DNA of 64,000 bases, taken from Epiperipatus broadwayi. Lineage: Eukaryota > Onychophora > Udeonychophora > Euonychophora > Peripatidae. The notes beneath the pieces are model-generated. The model was not told where the DNA came from and ran no database searches. It saw nothing but the letters and a program-made list of their open reading frames with translations. The stretch is taken from positions 8,077,194-8,141,193 of the forward strand of contig JAQFVV010012420.1 in assembly GCA_028023455.1 (NCBI GenBank), in the 5' to 3' direction. Position numbers and translations under genes: made by a program. Of this stretch, positions 14,031 to 26,200 are shown piece by piece (the stretch's first letter is position 1; every line of letters begins with the position of its first letter).

Positions 14031-15299
14031 CATCAATTTGTACCCACTATTTTGATTTACAATTATTCACCATAATGATTGTAAAAAAATGTTTAAAAAA
14101 AGTTTTTGGCCATTTTGTAAGACTGATGAAGTCATAGGATAGTTAATGCTATGTCATCCAAAATAGCTACTTTCGTACTGAAACTGTACAGTATAGAGTT
14201 TGTTTATAATACACAATACAGTTCACAATATTAGTGCTGTATACAATATTTTGATTATAAACTTAAAATACAATTAATGAATATACATTACAGTATTTCA
14301 TTTAATTTTCATCCAGCATCTTTGCAAGACTAATCAGTTCTTCATTAATGATATATCCAAAGTAAAAGTTTTCATCATTAATGATTACAAAGCCTCCCTC
14401 CTCAAAAAAAAGTGTTTCATTCAGTATAATAAATAATTCAAATCATATTTTAATGACATCCAACAATCATATACATTAATACCATATTAAATTTTAAAAT
14501 GTGTGTACTAGTGTAAAAACTGTTTACTGTATTTACTCACTTTTATGGATTACAGTTTTTACTAACAGTACTTTGTTTGCTGCAAAAATAACTATCATTG
14601 TATTATAATTTAGTTATCATAATAGTTATTTTGAAAAAGAAAATGATTTCATAATAATGAACTTTATATAATCAAAAATTGCTACATCTAAATTAAAAAT
14701 AACATAATCTATTTGCTTGATTTTAAAAATGTAGATCTAGAAAAGAATGAAAATTATATTCAGCATAAAACTGTTAATGTAAATGTATTTTCAATTTTAA
14801 AAAATGTATGCAACATTGCATACAATACATACAATACCTTTGATATTTATTTAAATAGTTTGACTGCATTAATTAAAAAATTTTTAAGCCATTTCGAAGA
14901 AACATGTCTAGAATATTTAATAAAATGTGACATTTCTTGGCAAAAAACAAATACCATGGATAGCATATATATTTGTATATACACTATGCAAATACAGAAT
15001 GTATTGAATACATTTTTTTTCTTGTTTAATACGGCAGAATTTTTTTTTTTTTTAAGTAGTTTTGACAATATACAGTATAGTAATTTTGCTATTCTTATAT
15101 TAATGATAAATAACAAGTATTTGTGATGAATTAAATAACATGTTATTAAACTTTTTTAATTCTAAATAATTTCATGTGTAAGTAATATAATATAGTAGTG
15201 CAAATTTGAAAAAAATAAAACTTCAGTATGGATTTGTGGAAGAATACAAAACAGTTTACTTTTACTTTCTCATCCATTTTGCTGTAATTTTGGAAAAAA
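14031..15299. other. intron, nothing recognised
   Basis: AT-rich sequence. The 137-codon frame at 14713-15126 has Asn, Ile and Phe bias and poly-T-derived phenylalanine runs and is probably chance; part may be the 5' side of the pogo remnant that follows. Confidence 0.45.
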
Positions 15300-15300
15300 T

Positions 15301-15546
15301 ATGCACTTTTTTTTTCTAGAGATCATGGCTGCAACTAATAGGACCATGAAAAATTTAAGAAAATTTCTGAGCTTGGAAACAGAAATGGATATCTTAAGTC
15401 AACTAGAAAAGAGGGAAGGAAATCATATTTGTTTTTTTATGGGTTTATCCACGTTTACCATGGCTACTATATTTAAAAACAAGAATAAAGTAGAACAAAG
15501 TGCTCAAACCATTGTAGTTGTGCTCAAAAACTTTCCAAAATCATAA
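15301..15546 (+). pseudogene. pogo/Tigger transposase N-terminal helix-turn-helix remnant
   Basis: The frame reads IMAATNRTMKNLRKFLSLET, then EMDILSQLEKREG, LSTFTMATIFKNKNKVEQSA. This is the CENP-B-type N-terminal DNA-binding domain of pogo/Tigger transposases, in which a basic Met-Ala start is followed by LSLE..DIL..LE.GEG and the recognition helix GLS.ST...I.KNK..V. The glycine of LEKGEG is arginine and the helix is altered, so it is decayed. The frame stops at 15546, and no catalytic DDE part was recognised in the next 500 bases. It belongs to a different subfamily from the elements at 45634 and 52614. Confidence 0.75.
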
Positions 15547-16079
15547 AATCATGGCATGTTATATAAAAAAAATCCAAGAAGTATGTGAACCATCCATTCT
15601 AAATTTTTTCTCTAGTTCCTCAGTCATCATCTAGTGCACTCCTCCAAAAAACCCAAGATCATCAAAGGATTTAGAAAACACCTGTGGATCTCAATGGATC
15701 TTAGAATTAAGAAATTCATGATTTAGAAAATTATAATCATGATTAATGGATGGATGGCTCACTGGAAAGAGCAACCTTAAGATAAGTGTTGTTTTTTATA
15801 TAGATTTAAGTTGCATTATCATAAATATTTTTAAGTGCATACTTGCATAATACACATAGCACAGTTTATATAAGCTTATACTCTACATTAAGAGACTTTT
15901 TAATTACCACATATACTAGATTAAGTTGTTTGTTTACCACTTTATCATGTAATTTTTAGCTGGAGTAACCAGCCATGTTTTTTTCTCATATGAAATTATT
16001 ATAACTACTTATTTTTTATGTGATATTTTTGCTTAATGATGAGTTTTGGGTGACCAATTGCCTTCGCTAAGCAGAGTAA
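15547..16079. other. intron, probably body of the pogo remnant
   Basis: No readable frame. The stretch 15590-15700 is less AT-rich than its surroundings and may be unreadable transposon sequence. Confidence 0.35.
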
Positions 16080-16450
16080 AAGTGTAATTGAAATTTTTTA
16101 GATTCTGAGATGTCACAGATATGATCTGTGTTTCATCATGATGGAGCCATTGTTCACACCTCACTCTTGTTGAATATTCATTGACATTAATTTTATATGG
16201 ATCAGAAGTTAATTGGCTATCACATTTTCCAGATTTGATTGCTCCTGTTTTTCTTTCTTTGCAATTATCTTAAAGGAAGAGTTTATTCTAACAAGCACCA
16301 AATACTTCAGGAACTGAAAAATAGTATGCAACATGAAATGAGAGCATCGGAATCTGAAATATTATAAACTATCATGGAACACTGCTTTAAAAGATTTCAT
16401 CTCTGTGAAATTGAGGGCATTTGTAGATTATTTCTTTCACAATTAGTTTA
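16080..16450 (+). pseudogene. mariner-like DDE transposase C-terminal remnant
   Basis: From about 16138 a single frame with four stops reads HDGAIVHTSLLLNIH, then LCNYLKGRVYSNKHQILQEL, KNSMQHEMRA and later MEHCFKRFHLCEIEG. This matches, in order and spacing, the end of arthropod DDE transposases of the Tc1/mariner group: (Q)DGAPPH with the second catalytic Asp, the WG.LKD.VY segment, LQELK and the C-terminal M...F..RL..C....G. The SPDL block with the last catalytic residue is present only as FPDL in another frame. It is inactive; termini were not found. Confidence 0.7.
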
Positions 16451-18099
16451 AAGTAATTTCCAAGGTCTAAAATAAATGTATGTCCGTCCGTCCCCCAAAA
16501 AAAAAAAACCTTTTATATCCTATAAACACAAAATAATTGAATGGTTAATTGCTCAAGAAATAATGACAAGATTCAAAAGGGACAAAATGATCTATAATTG
16601 AGAAACCTATGTCTCTTGAGTCTGCTTCACTACTATTGTCTTAAATTTTATAGCATAAAATAATGAATATATAATTCTATTAATTCATTCCTTTATTATC
16701 ACATTATTTGCATGTAAAATTTATTTTCATCATACATATGTAAAAAAAAATTAGTGTGTGTGCTTTTGTTTATCTTTTAAAAGAAAAAAAAAACTTCTTT
16801 TCTATTTTAACAAAATTTTAATTTTTACTAAGATTGTTATTCTTTAAAATTCACCAAGGTTTAATCATACCTTTTGAAATTTTTTTAATAAAGATTGAAT
16901 ATATTTATTATTGTAAGTTACTTATTTCTATAATACAAAATTATTGTAAAAGGAAATGTGTGAAATAATAATTCTTGTCTTAATGTTTATGAACTGAAAT
17001 TATTATTTTCTCCAGCATAAAGTAATATTTTAAAAACATGCATTTTTTTTTTTTTTTTGTTCTTATAGGATAATAAACCAAATATATTAATGTTAAATTG
17101 GTAATTGTGTAAACCAATTATTCATCGAAATTTAAATCATTCAGCCAATAATTTCATGCATTAATAAATTTTTATCAATTTTGACATTACATCAAAATTA
17201 CAGATAATCAATTCATCCATGATGTGCTTTATGGTTTACAAACATCATTCACTCAGCTGGCATTATAGCTATCATATAGTATTCCTTAATAATGTACCAA
17301 GCTCTTTTTTTAAACAATAACAAATTCTCCAGTACAAAATTTGATACTCATTAGATATTAGATGATGATTTAAATATGATACAGAATTTAAATATTAAGA
17401 TTTTAAATGTTACAGTAAATGTATTGTGATAGCACTCTGCTATCTCAATATTTTTTAAAGTTATTTTAAAGCATATAATGGTTTACAAAATAAAAGTTAA
17501 ATTTCAGCTGATTAAGTTATATATATGTTTGTATTATATACACGCACACATTGATAAAAGTCTGTGTTTATTTATAATCTAGTTAATTTTATTTTAGTTT
17601 GTAAAAAATAACTCTTTGAAACTAAGTTATTTCAAATAAATGTATTTAAAATTTATATTATAGGAACAACACTTAATAATCTATAAAACTTTTTTTAATT
17701 ATTTCATTTTTTTATTATTATTATCAATTAAAATTCTTAGAAAATCAATTCTTTTTTATTAAACCCTGTTCCTGGTTTTAATATTCTAAACATTATCTGT
17801 AAATATAGATTTATCTAATTAAAAAAAATGTTTGGTAAATCTATTAAATTAAAATAATTATTAACTTAATTGATTAAGGAATTTTTGATAAATTGAAGGG
17901 ATAAAGATAAGTACTGGCTTATCTAAGTATGTAAACAAGTAATCAGTGGCTTTGTTAATTAAAAATTCTTGATAAATGAGTGAGCTTGTTAATTAAAAAT
18001 TTAATGATATAAAAAAACCAGCTCAGAATTATACGATTTCTTCTGCTTATATTTGTCATTGAGCTTGCTTCATCTTGTGATCTTATCTTTCCTGCTTAG
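16451..18099. other. intron, nothing recognised
   Basis: AT-rich sequence with homopolymer runs (poly-A near 16498, poly-T near 17043). No gene or element is supported. Confidence 0.5.
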
Positions 18100-18119
18100 C
18101 AAAATGTTTCCAGAACTTT

Positions 18120-18245
18120 TACGATTGTGTTAAAAACCATGGGCAGCTAAAGCACTGGGAAATGAACCTCACTTCTCCAGCATATAGCCCATAATCATTC
18201 AATGCCAACTTTACTTGCTGTGAAACCACAAAGCTGTAGTTCAAA
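18120..18245 (-). repeat. possible tRNA-derived SINE-like segment
   Basis: On the minus strand AGCAAGTAAAGTTGGCA resembles a pol III A box and, about 45 bases on, GAGGTTCATTTCCCAG resembles a B box (GGTTCGANTCC). The spacing suits a tRNA-type promoter, but no cloverleaf could be folded and no poly-A tail or target duplication was seen. Confidence 0.3.
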
Positions 18246-21200
18246 AAATGCATTTCTCAGTATGAAAGAACATTTTTCAGATAAACTTTACAAGTTTAAA
18301 AAACAAGGTAAATAATCGACTTCACATGGAAATTACTATGGAAACTATTGCACACATATGTATGTATATATAACATTCAGCTTTTCTGGAAAAGAGTATT
18401 TCCTTCACCATTTTTTCCCTGGGACTTAAGATAAACTTATTTATGAACTATTGTATAAATAGTGATAGATAATTTAAATCATGAAATTTTATATTTATGT
18501 ATTATCTTTTTCATAAACTATTTTTATTAATGTTTGTTTCAACATTTTATCTAATATAATGTATCTGATAGCATGGTAGCTTTAGTTTTAAAAACTAATT
18601 TGCTTTTAAAATTTTAAATTTTTTCTTTTTCCTCTTGTAAAAAGTTTTATTAGAAAGAAAACCACTGTCGCAATTGTTTAATTATGATTAAGTTACTTTT
18701 AATGAAAAGTTTCAACAACAACAAAAAATAATTTTAAAAAGTGATAATTTTATTATTATTGAATAGTTTATATTTAATAATTAATGTAATGCCTCTGAAA
18801 ATTTTGACTCCATATGCATGTAACTATAAATCATTGATAAGAGGATTAAATTGGTTAGTAGTTTTATTTGTTTACTCTGCATCACACATGTTTGAAATTA
18901 AAGATATTGATATACATTTATGTATGCATTGTATATGAAGATCCTGAAAATTTATCTGCCATGTGAATTTATTATTATATGTTCCCTTTTTTCCATAGTG
19001 ATTTTATATTCTTCCCGTTTGAGAAACTTGCAGGGCTGGCTGGGTTTTGCATTGAGTATGGAGACATACCCCCCTATGATGATATAAATTTTTGCTTTAT
19101 AATACGGATGATTAAGAGGTCTATTTAGTGTTCTATATTTTATTTTAGTGATTGGATAAATGCACAGCATATTGGTTAATTTTTGTAATAGTCTGAGGGT
19201 TTGAGCATGCCTAGTGATTAAGGCTACTTTTTTATTGATTGTTTGTTTAAGGCAAATATGAAATATATATGTGCACACCTGTGGATAAATTCTCAAGTCA
19301 TTATCAAACTTCAGAAATTATCTAATAGTATTATAAGTAAATTTTGGGGGGAAAGTGTAATATTTAAATGACCAGATAACAAATACACAATGTGCTCACA
19401 TGAAAAGAGTTTATTACCATTCAAATGCAGTGATTCAAACTGTTGTAGTCAAATCCCAATATATTTGAATTATTGTTTTTGAACTCAAATATGTTCAAAC
19501 TCTGTCATATTTAAATTCTAGGATATTTAAACCTTACAATTGAACTGTATAATCTGCTTTGTTAGATTGTTTATAACATAGTTTTGTTGATTGTTAGATT
19601 TAGATTTATTTATCTAGCATTTTGTTTACTGTTGTCTGCTTTGCCAATTGCTATTTGCCAAGAATCTCTGCTCTTTGTAATCTAGAGGCGATTTCAGATA
19701 TTGAGTGATGGTACAGCTATGGTTGGCATTTTTATTTGGTATCCTTACCTGTAAAATATAAATTTCTACACTAGAGATCTAGTGTTCTTTCTGGTGATGG
19801 ATATTAGGATGCCTGCTGTCCATTATAATATGTATCTGCCAGTTTAGCATTAACACATGGAATATTAATTGATATTAATGTTCAAGACAATAATTTTTAG
19901 TTTTCAACTTTATCATAGGATAAAATGCTATTATGTTTAAAAGCTGTAATATTTAACATGATTGCATTTAATACATACTTTAATATCTAATAGATTTGAA
20001 GTTTGATATTTAAAAGGAAAGGCTTTATACATTACATTAGCTACCAGTTGGGGATTAGTGATTGTAAAGCATGAAATAGTCATCCTAGAAAAGCTAATTG
20101 ATGCCAATTTGATGTAATATCAAAGTTGGAAAGAGTTTGTTACATGTGAATTTATTGCTGGATGATTTAAAATTTAATTAATAGGATAGTATATCCATAA
20201 ATTTATATATTTTTGTATTAATTCATTATTGGAGAAATAGCTATTGTCATGTAATTAATTTATTTAATCTCTAAAATTTATGAGAAGTGTAAAGACAAAT
20301 ATTCCATTTTTTTTGTCTACTTGATTTTAAAAACTAAAAAAATCTTAATTCGAATTATAATTTTCTTAAAATAATTAAGATATTTAGCAGCAAATAAAAT
20401 GGATTCTATTTGCAAAAACAGTTTTTAAAACAGGATTTAATTTGTAAGTAATATGCGTATAATATTAAAAAAAAGAAAAGAATAATACCATTTTCTGCAT
20501 ATAAGGTTTAAGTTATCTATTCTAAATGTAATAAATTATTAATATTTAATTTTTTTTTAAAGACAGAAATTAATAAGTCTGTCTTATTTTTTCTCTGACA
20601 TTAGACTATAATATTTTTTAATATGACTACTTAATAAAAACAAGTTGTACATCACTTCTCAATTTGAAAATGTTTTTTTGGTAGTGGTAAATTAAAATGT
20701 CCTATAGTTCATTCAATAGTTGCTATTTGCTATAGAAAAAGCCATTTTGTATACAATAGTTAAAAATAGTTTACAGAAATTACAACTCAATTTGCAAATG
20801 TACCTGAATTTAACATTTATTCATTAAGTGTAATTTTTTTTTTAATGAATACATACTAATGTCAAATATGATTTGGCATATTTATGTCTTGATATCAATA
20901 GCATTATATAGAAATAAATCTCTTTGCATATCAAACTGGGTATGTATTAAAAACAAATTATGAACCTGAAATATGTAATATTAACATTTCCTCTTACATT
21001 TATTTATTAAAAAAGGATTATTAAATGTCATTTTGTTTTTTCCTGACAATTTCATCTTCATTTATAAAAGGGTCATTATTAGATTTCCAAATAACAATGG
21101 AGATTTCTTGATATTTTTCAGGCTTTTTATGTTTGCAAATTGAAAACTGAATTTTTTTTTTTTTTATTGCAATATAAACAAACAGCTATGCAATCATTTT

Positions 21201-21336
21201 AATACAATCAAGGTGAGAACTTTGTTTTTTTTTTTTTTAGCTTTTATGTCATAGAAGTTAAGAATTTTTTGCGATATAATGTAATCCCCATAGTAACTAG
21301 AAATTTATTAAGTTGAGATTGACATAAACCATCTAC
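18246..21336. other. intron, nothing recognised
   Basis: AT-rich sequence. A 114-codon minus frame at 18952-19296 lies in a slightly GC-richer patch; it has no motif I recognise. No repeat structure was noticed. Confidence 0.5.
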
Positions 21337-21446
21337 AAATACTTAAAATAGGCAAAACTCTATACAGTAGTGCCACTCAGTGCAAGCCAGAGTAATCAGT
21401 GGGTGCCAGAAGGCTTGGGCATAAAATCCCTATCTAGTGCCTACTC

Positions 21447-21505
21447 ATCTAATATCCCCAGACTAGTTTCTAGCTTGTGGCTTTCGTCAGTGAGGGACCT
21501 TGGAT
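21447..21505 (-). ncRNA. type I hammerhead-like ribozyme motif
   Basis: Read on the minus strand: CTGACGA core (21490-21484), A, stem II AGC-CACAA-GCT, A, GAAAC (21470-21466), two-base loop TA, then GTC as cleavage triplet, followed by TGGGGA, which pairs with the CCCTCA side before the core (five of six pairs, one wobble). All core bases are kept. The distal stem I pairing (ATCC with GGAT in other copies) is weakened here to ATCC with AGAT. Confidence 0.65.
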
Positions 21506-22109
21506 TTGAAAGCACTGCACCTAGATCTTAGGATCTAATGCAAACCCTCCAGCAGCCACCTTTTATCTCTACTTAACTACAAAACTATGAGAATAAAATT
21601 GAAAACACAATATTTTCAATCCAAGCTCATTAGCTTATATAGTCATATAGGTCTGAAGTCAGTTCAGTACCCATACATTTTGGTGTCTTTGGTTCTTTAA
21701 TAACTATAGCCACCACTATGCTATTAGGCAGGATTGGTATTAAACCACTAAACATCACATGATCACCATTTCTTATGCTCGCAGTGAATGGCACTACTGT
21801 ATGGGGAGTTTTGCCTGTTTTAATAACAGTTGTGAGTAAGTTTAAGAAATGGTGATCATGTGATGTTTAGTGATTTAATACCAATCCTGCCTAATAGGAT
21901 AATGCTAGGTTATTAAAGAACCAAAGACACCAAAATGTATGCATACTGAACTGAGTTCAGACCTATATAACTATATAAGCTAATGAGCTTGGATTGAAAA
22001 TATTATTGTGTTTTCAATTTTATTATCACAGTTTTGTAGTTAAGTAGAGATAAAAGGGGGCTGCGGGAGGGTTGCATTAAATCCTAAGATCTAGGTGCAG
22101 TGCTCTCAG

Positions 22110-22168
22110 ATCCAAGGCTCCTCACTGATGAAAACTGCAAGCTAGAAACTAGTCTGGGGATATTGGAT
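22110..22168 (+). ncRNA. type I hammerhead-like ribozyme motif
   Basis: CTGATGA at 22125-22131, GAAAC at 22145-22149, loop TA, GTC ending at 22154. Stem I pairs TCCTCA (22119-22124) with TGGGGA (22155-22160), and beyond an internal loop ATCC (22110-22113) with GGAT (22165-22168). The core is intact but stem II is damaged: AAC faces GCT, so the middle pair is lost. Confidence 0.6.
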
Positions 22169-22565
22169 GAGTAGGCACTAGATAGGGATTTTATGCACAA
22201 GCCTTCTGGCATGCATTGATTACTCTGGCTTGCACTAGGTGGCACTACTGTATGGAGAGTTTTGCCTGTTTTAATAACAGTTATGAGCAAGCATAAGAAA
22301 TGGTGATCATGTCATGTTTAGTAGTTTAATACCAATCCTGTCTAATAGGATAGAGGTTGCTATGGTTATTAAAGAACCAAAGACACCAAAATGTATGTGT
22401 ACTGAACTAAGTTCAGATCTATATGACTATATAAGCTAATGAGCTTGGATTGAAAACATTATTGTGTTTTCAACTTTATTATCACAATTTTGTAGTTAAG
22501 TAGAAATAAAAGGTGGCTGCTGGAGGGTTGCATTAAATCCTAAGATCTAGGTGCAGTGCTCTCAG

Positions 22566-22624
22566 ATCCAAAGCTCCTCACTGATGTAAGCTACAAGCTA
22601 GAAACTAGTCTGGGGATATTGGAT
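22566..22624 (+). ncRNA. decayed hammerhead-like ribozyme motif
   Basis: Same layout as the previous unit: ATCC 22566-22569, core CTGATGT 22581-22587, stem II AGC-TACAA-GCT, GAAAC 22601-22605, GTC ending at 22610, GGAT 22621-22624. The last A of CTGATGA is T. That position (A9) is nearly invariant in hammerheads, so this copy is expected to be inactive. Stem II is fully paired. Confidence 0.55.
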
Positions 22625-23018
22625 GAGTAAGCACTAGATAGGGATTCTATGAACAAGCATTCAGGCATCCATTGATTATTCTGGCTTGCACTGAGTGGCA
22701 CTACAGTATGGGGAGTTTTGCCTGTTTTAATAACTGTTATGAGTAAGCATAAGAAATGGTGATCATGTGATGTTTAGTGATTTAATACCAATTCTGCCTA
22801 ATGGGATAGTGGTGGCTATGGTTATTAAAGAACCAAAGACACCAAAATATATGCATACTGAACTGAGTTCAGACCTATATAACTATATAAGCTAATGAGC
22901 TTGGATTGAAAATATTGTGTTTTAAATTTTATTATCACAGTTTTGTAGTTAAGTAGAGATAAAAGGTGGATGCTGGAGGGTTGCATTAAATCCTAAGATC
23001 TAGGTGCAGTGCTCTCAG

Positions 23019-23077
23019 ATCCAAGGCTCCTCACTGATATAAGCTACAAGCTAGAAACTAGTCTGGGGATATTGGAT
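23019..23077 (+). ncRNA. decayed hammerhead-like ribozyme motif
   Basis: ATCC 23019-23022, core CTGATAT 23034-23040, stem II AGC-TACAA-GCT, GAAAC 23054-23058, GTC ending at 23063, GGAT 23074-23077. Two core bases (G8 and A9) are changed, so cleavage is not expected. Stem I and stem II are retained. Distance between the predicted cut points of this and the previous unit is 453 bases. Confidence 0.5.
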
Positions 23078-23245
23078 GAGTAGGCACTAGATAGGGATTT
23101 TATGAACAAGCCTTCTGGCATTCATTGATTACTCTGGCTTGCACTGAGTGGCACTACTGTATCGAGAGTTTTGCCTGTTTTAATAACAGTTATGAGCAAG
23201 CATAAGAAATGGTGATCATGTGATGTTTAGTGGTTAAATACTTAA

Positions 23246-26200
23246 AATGATAATTGTGAAATGGATTTCTTTCATATTGTGAAAATTTTATTTTGTGTAT
23301 TAACTTCTGTATGAAGTAATAAATCCTGACCACATTACTTTATTTCTGCATTGAATAAAATATATTCAGTGATGAGCTACTATACCAGTAATTGTTTGTT
23401 TAATATTATTTGTTTCATTCATGTATATCTTACAGCAATTGGATGGATCCTTTTTGTTGTATTCAATAGGAACATGAAGTTTATCTTTCATTATATAGTA
23501 TCACTTCAACAATAATGTTAGAATAAGAACCAAAATATCTCAACCCTTAAGCTAAATATATTGTTTTGTGATTTAAACTTTTTTTTCCCACTCAAAATTC
23601 GTATAAGATAAAACTTGTATGTACTGTTGCATAGATAAGTCCAAAAACTGTACTATTAACATGTTTATATTTCATAAATTATTCACATTTCTTTAAAAAT
23701 TAAAAAACAACAACAATAATATTGTAGTAAAATAACTACTACAGAAAAAGAGTTTATTTCATTATTTTTTTAAGGATCCCAATTTATGCACAAATATATG
23801 TAATGTATTAAAGCCTCTACAGTGAAACATCTTTTCCTTTTCAAAACAAACTGTAATCGCACTCAAAGGAAAATACATTAGGTTGATCCATATTACCAAC
23901 AAGTGGTGGATCAGAGTTACAAACAGTGATTGTTTAAAGGAATTTATACATCTTTATCTGCTCTATCACTATCTGTTACTTCATTTACTAACTATCTGAA
24001 AAAAAATAATAAAATTATTTATAAATAAAATTTTAATTTTTTTTGGTTCATATTGCAAACATTTTCTAGTATGATCAGTTGCATGAAATTATAATTGTCA
24101 ATTAATATCACATAGATCTTGTTCATCAAACTATTATTTGCAAAATGTTTGTAAATATGTATAATTTTAATATTGTAATTACATAATTAAAATGCTTAAG
24201 TGCTGTGTTTGTTTTCCTAACTTACTGTATTAAAAAATGTATTAATATTCCTAAAGTTTATATACTATATTTATACACAGCATACAAAAATATGTCTTCA
24301 GTACTTATTATTTTAATTCTTAAAATCATCATTGATAAAGTTATGAGGAGAAAAAATTCTTATTTAAAATCAAAAAAAAAATTATTTTAATATATTTCTC
24401 TAATTCTTACTTATCTATTATTTACAGTAACCACAATCTGATATATTTTTAAAAAGCAATTCAACATAAAAAACAGTGTTTCAGGTAGATTTTAATTTTG
24501 ATTGTAAATATGACATTATCTCTTGTCTAGAAAATTATATGTAATTAAATCAAAATTATACTGTATCACTTTGAATAGTTTGTAGGGAAATTAAATTAAC
24601 CTATTCAGTACAATATATTTTTTTACCAAATGTGTTTTCAATACTTCAAAAACTTAAAGTAGAATATATTTTGTTATTAAAAAAAGTTATTTCAAGAAAA
24701 TAAAGACATTCTTGAAACAAAAAAAAAAAATCACCCTTATAGACAAAGAAAAAAAAAACATCTTTCAATTTGACTAACATAATGTAAAAAATTCTAACCA
24801 AATTATGCAATTAGTCCTTGCATTTCAGACCTGATTATGTCTGCCTTCTAGGAGTAGTAAAAAAATGAAATTATAAATTTCTATTGCTACATTGCAATTG
24901 TCCATTATTGCAAAGGGAACTTCGATCTAGTACTGGGACAATGCCACTCGTGAATAATGATTGCAAAAAGGATTAAAAGAATAATTAACATATTTTTGAA
25001 TATAATCAGTTGTTATAACATCAATAATTGTTGCTTTAAAACTAAAAACAATTTCCAAAAGTTATAAGTATGTATATGGTATATATGTAAGTATATGTAT
25101 TATTTGTCTATTTTTAGCAATTATTAAAATGTTTATCAGACTAATTTTAAATTAAAATGTATTGCAGTTGGATGTTTATATATATATTGTACTGTATAAG
25201 TATATATGAGTTTTTATGTATGAAATAAAACACATTGTAAACAAAATGTAGTCTTTATCAGCTAATTCATATCATCCACTTGTGGATTGGAACGAAATAG
25301 AGCTAATGCAGGTGCTTCATTATATTTTTTTTCACAAAAAAATTCAAATTATTTTTACATGCCTTGGAATTAGACTTTTTTTTTTAATTAATGTAATTAA
25401 TATCTTTATTTTAAAAAAGAGAGAGAGAACATTGTTTTATTTATTCAACTAATTAGAATAATGCTTATTATTTTTTTTATTTTTAAATGAAAGAACAATT
25501 AATCCTTTCTCTCTTTTTTTTTTTTATATGGTAAGACAAAGAAAAAGTAAAATTAGTTTATTGCTAAATCTTTCTAAATTTTGTTTCTGGTAATAATTTT
25601 TTTTTTCGTGCTAGTAAACTGGATTATTATTCACTTTTGACTAATAATATTTTTTAAATGTTTTGTACAATTTCTGCTGATATACTATAAATATAAAAAT
25701 ATTTTTAAAAAAAATCTTCGTGGCATTTTGGACTACTTTTTTTGCCCTCCCATAATCAACTTTTGCTTTGGAGCACTGTTATTAGCTTCTGTAACTTTCC
25801 ATTTCTTCAAAAACAACTTCTTAAGCACAATTCTTTTCCAGAAGCAAGCCAGGATCTTTGGCATGAGTCAGGTGTGCGCATCACTATGCAAAAGAATCTT
25901 GGGGATTTATTATTATGTCATAAAGAAAATATTTGTTTTTTTCTTAAATCTATGTTGTATTATATAATTTCAAAAAGTTTGTAAAAACTCTAAATTGATT
26001 CTAAAAGTAAAATTGTTTTTAAATAATTCTTGGACTCAAATATTAATTGCATGATGTTGAAAAATATGTTTGCATTATTTTAAAAAGTGCTATATAACAA
26101 AAGGCCATTAAACAGGAACTATTATAGATAGGCTCTAATGTATTTTATTATTTTACATATACCATTCCCTTGTATTAACCATGCATTGAATGTAGGAGGC

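Larger units (their letters stand above)
21337..23245. mobile_element. retrozyme-like array: one inverted plus three tandem 453-bp units
   Basis: A unit of about 453 bases is present in minus orientation at 21337-21782 and then in plus orientation as three tandem copies: GCACTACTG at 21791, 22242, about 22698 and 23151 (periods 451, 456, 453), the last copy ending near 23240. The junction at 21783 makes a large palindrome. Each unit contains a hammerhead-like motif (listed separately), the landmarks CTAAGATCTAGGTGCAGTG, GAACCAAAGACACC and AAATGGTGATCATGTGATG, and no shared open frame. Non-coding units of a few hundred bases, in tandem and bearing type I hammerheads, are the hallmark of retrozymes. 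Transcription through the array would give one monomer per unit if cleavage works. Confidence 0.8.

Noticed and set aside
14713-15126. 137-codon frame, longest plus frame outside transposons
   Set aside because: Biased composition with poly-T-derived Phe runs and an overlapping opposite frame; no motif.
18952-19296. 114-codon minus-strand frame
   Set aside because: No recognisable motif, no splice or repeat context and no sign of conservation visible; length is possible by chance over 64 kb.
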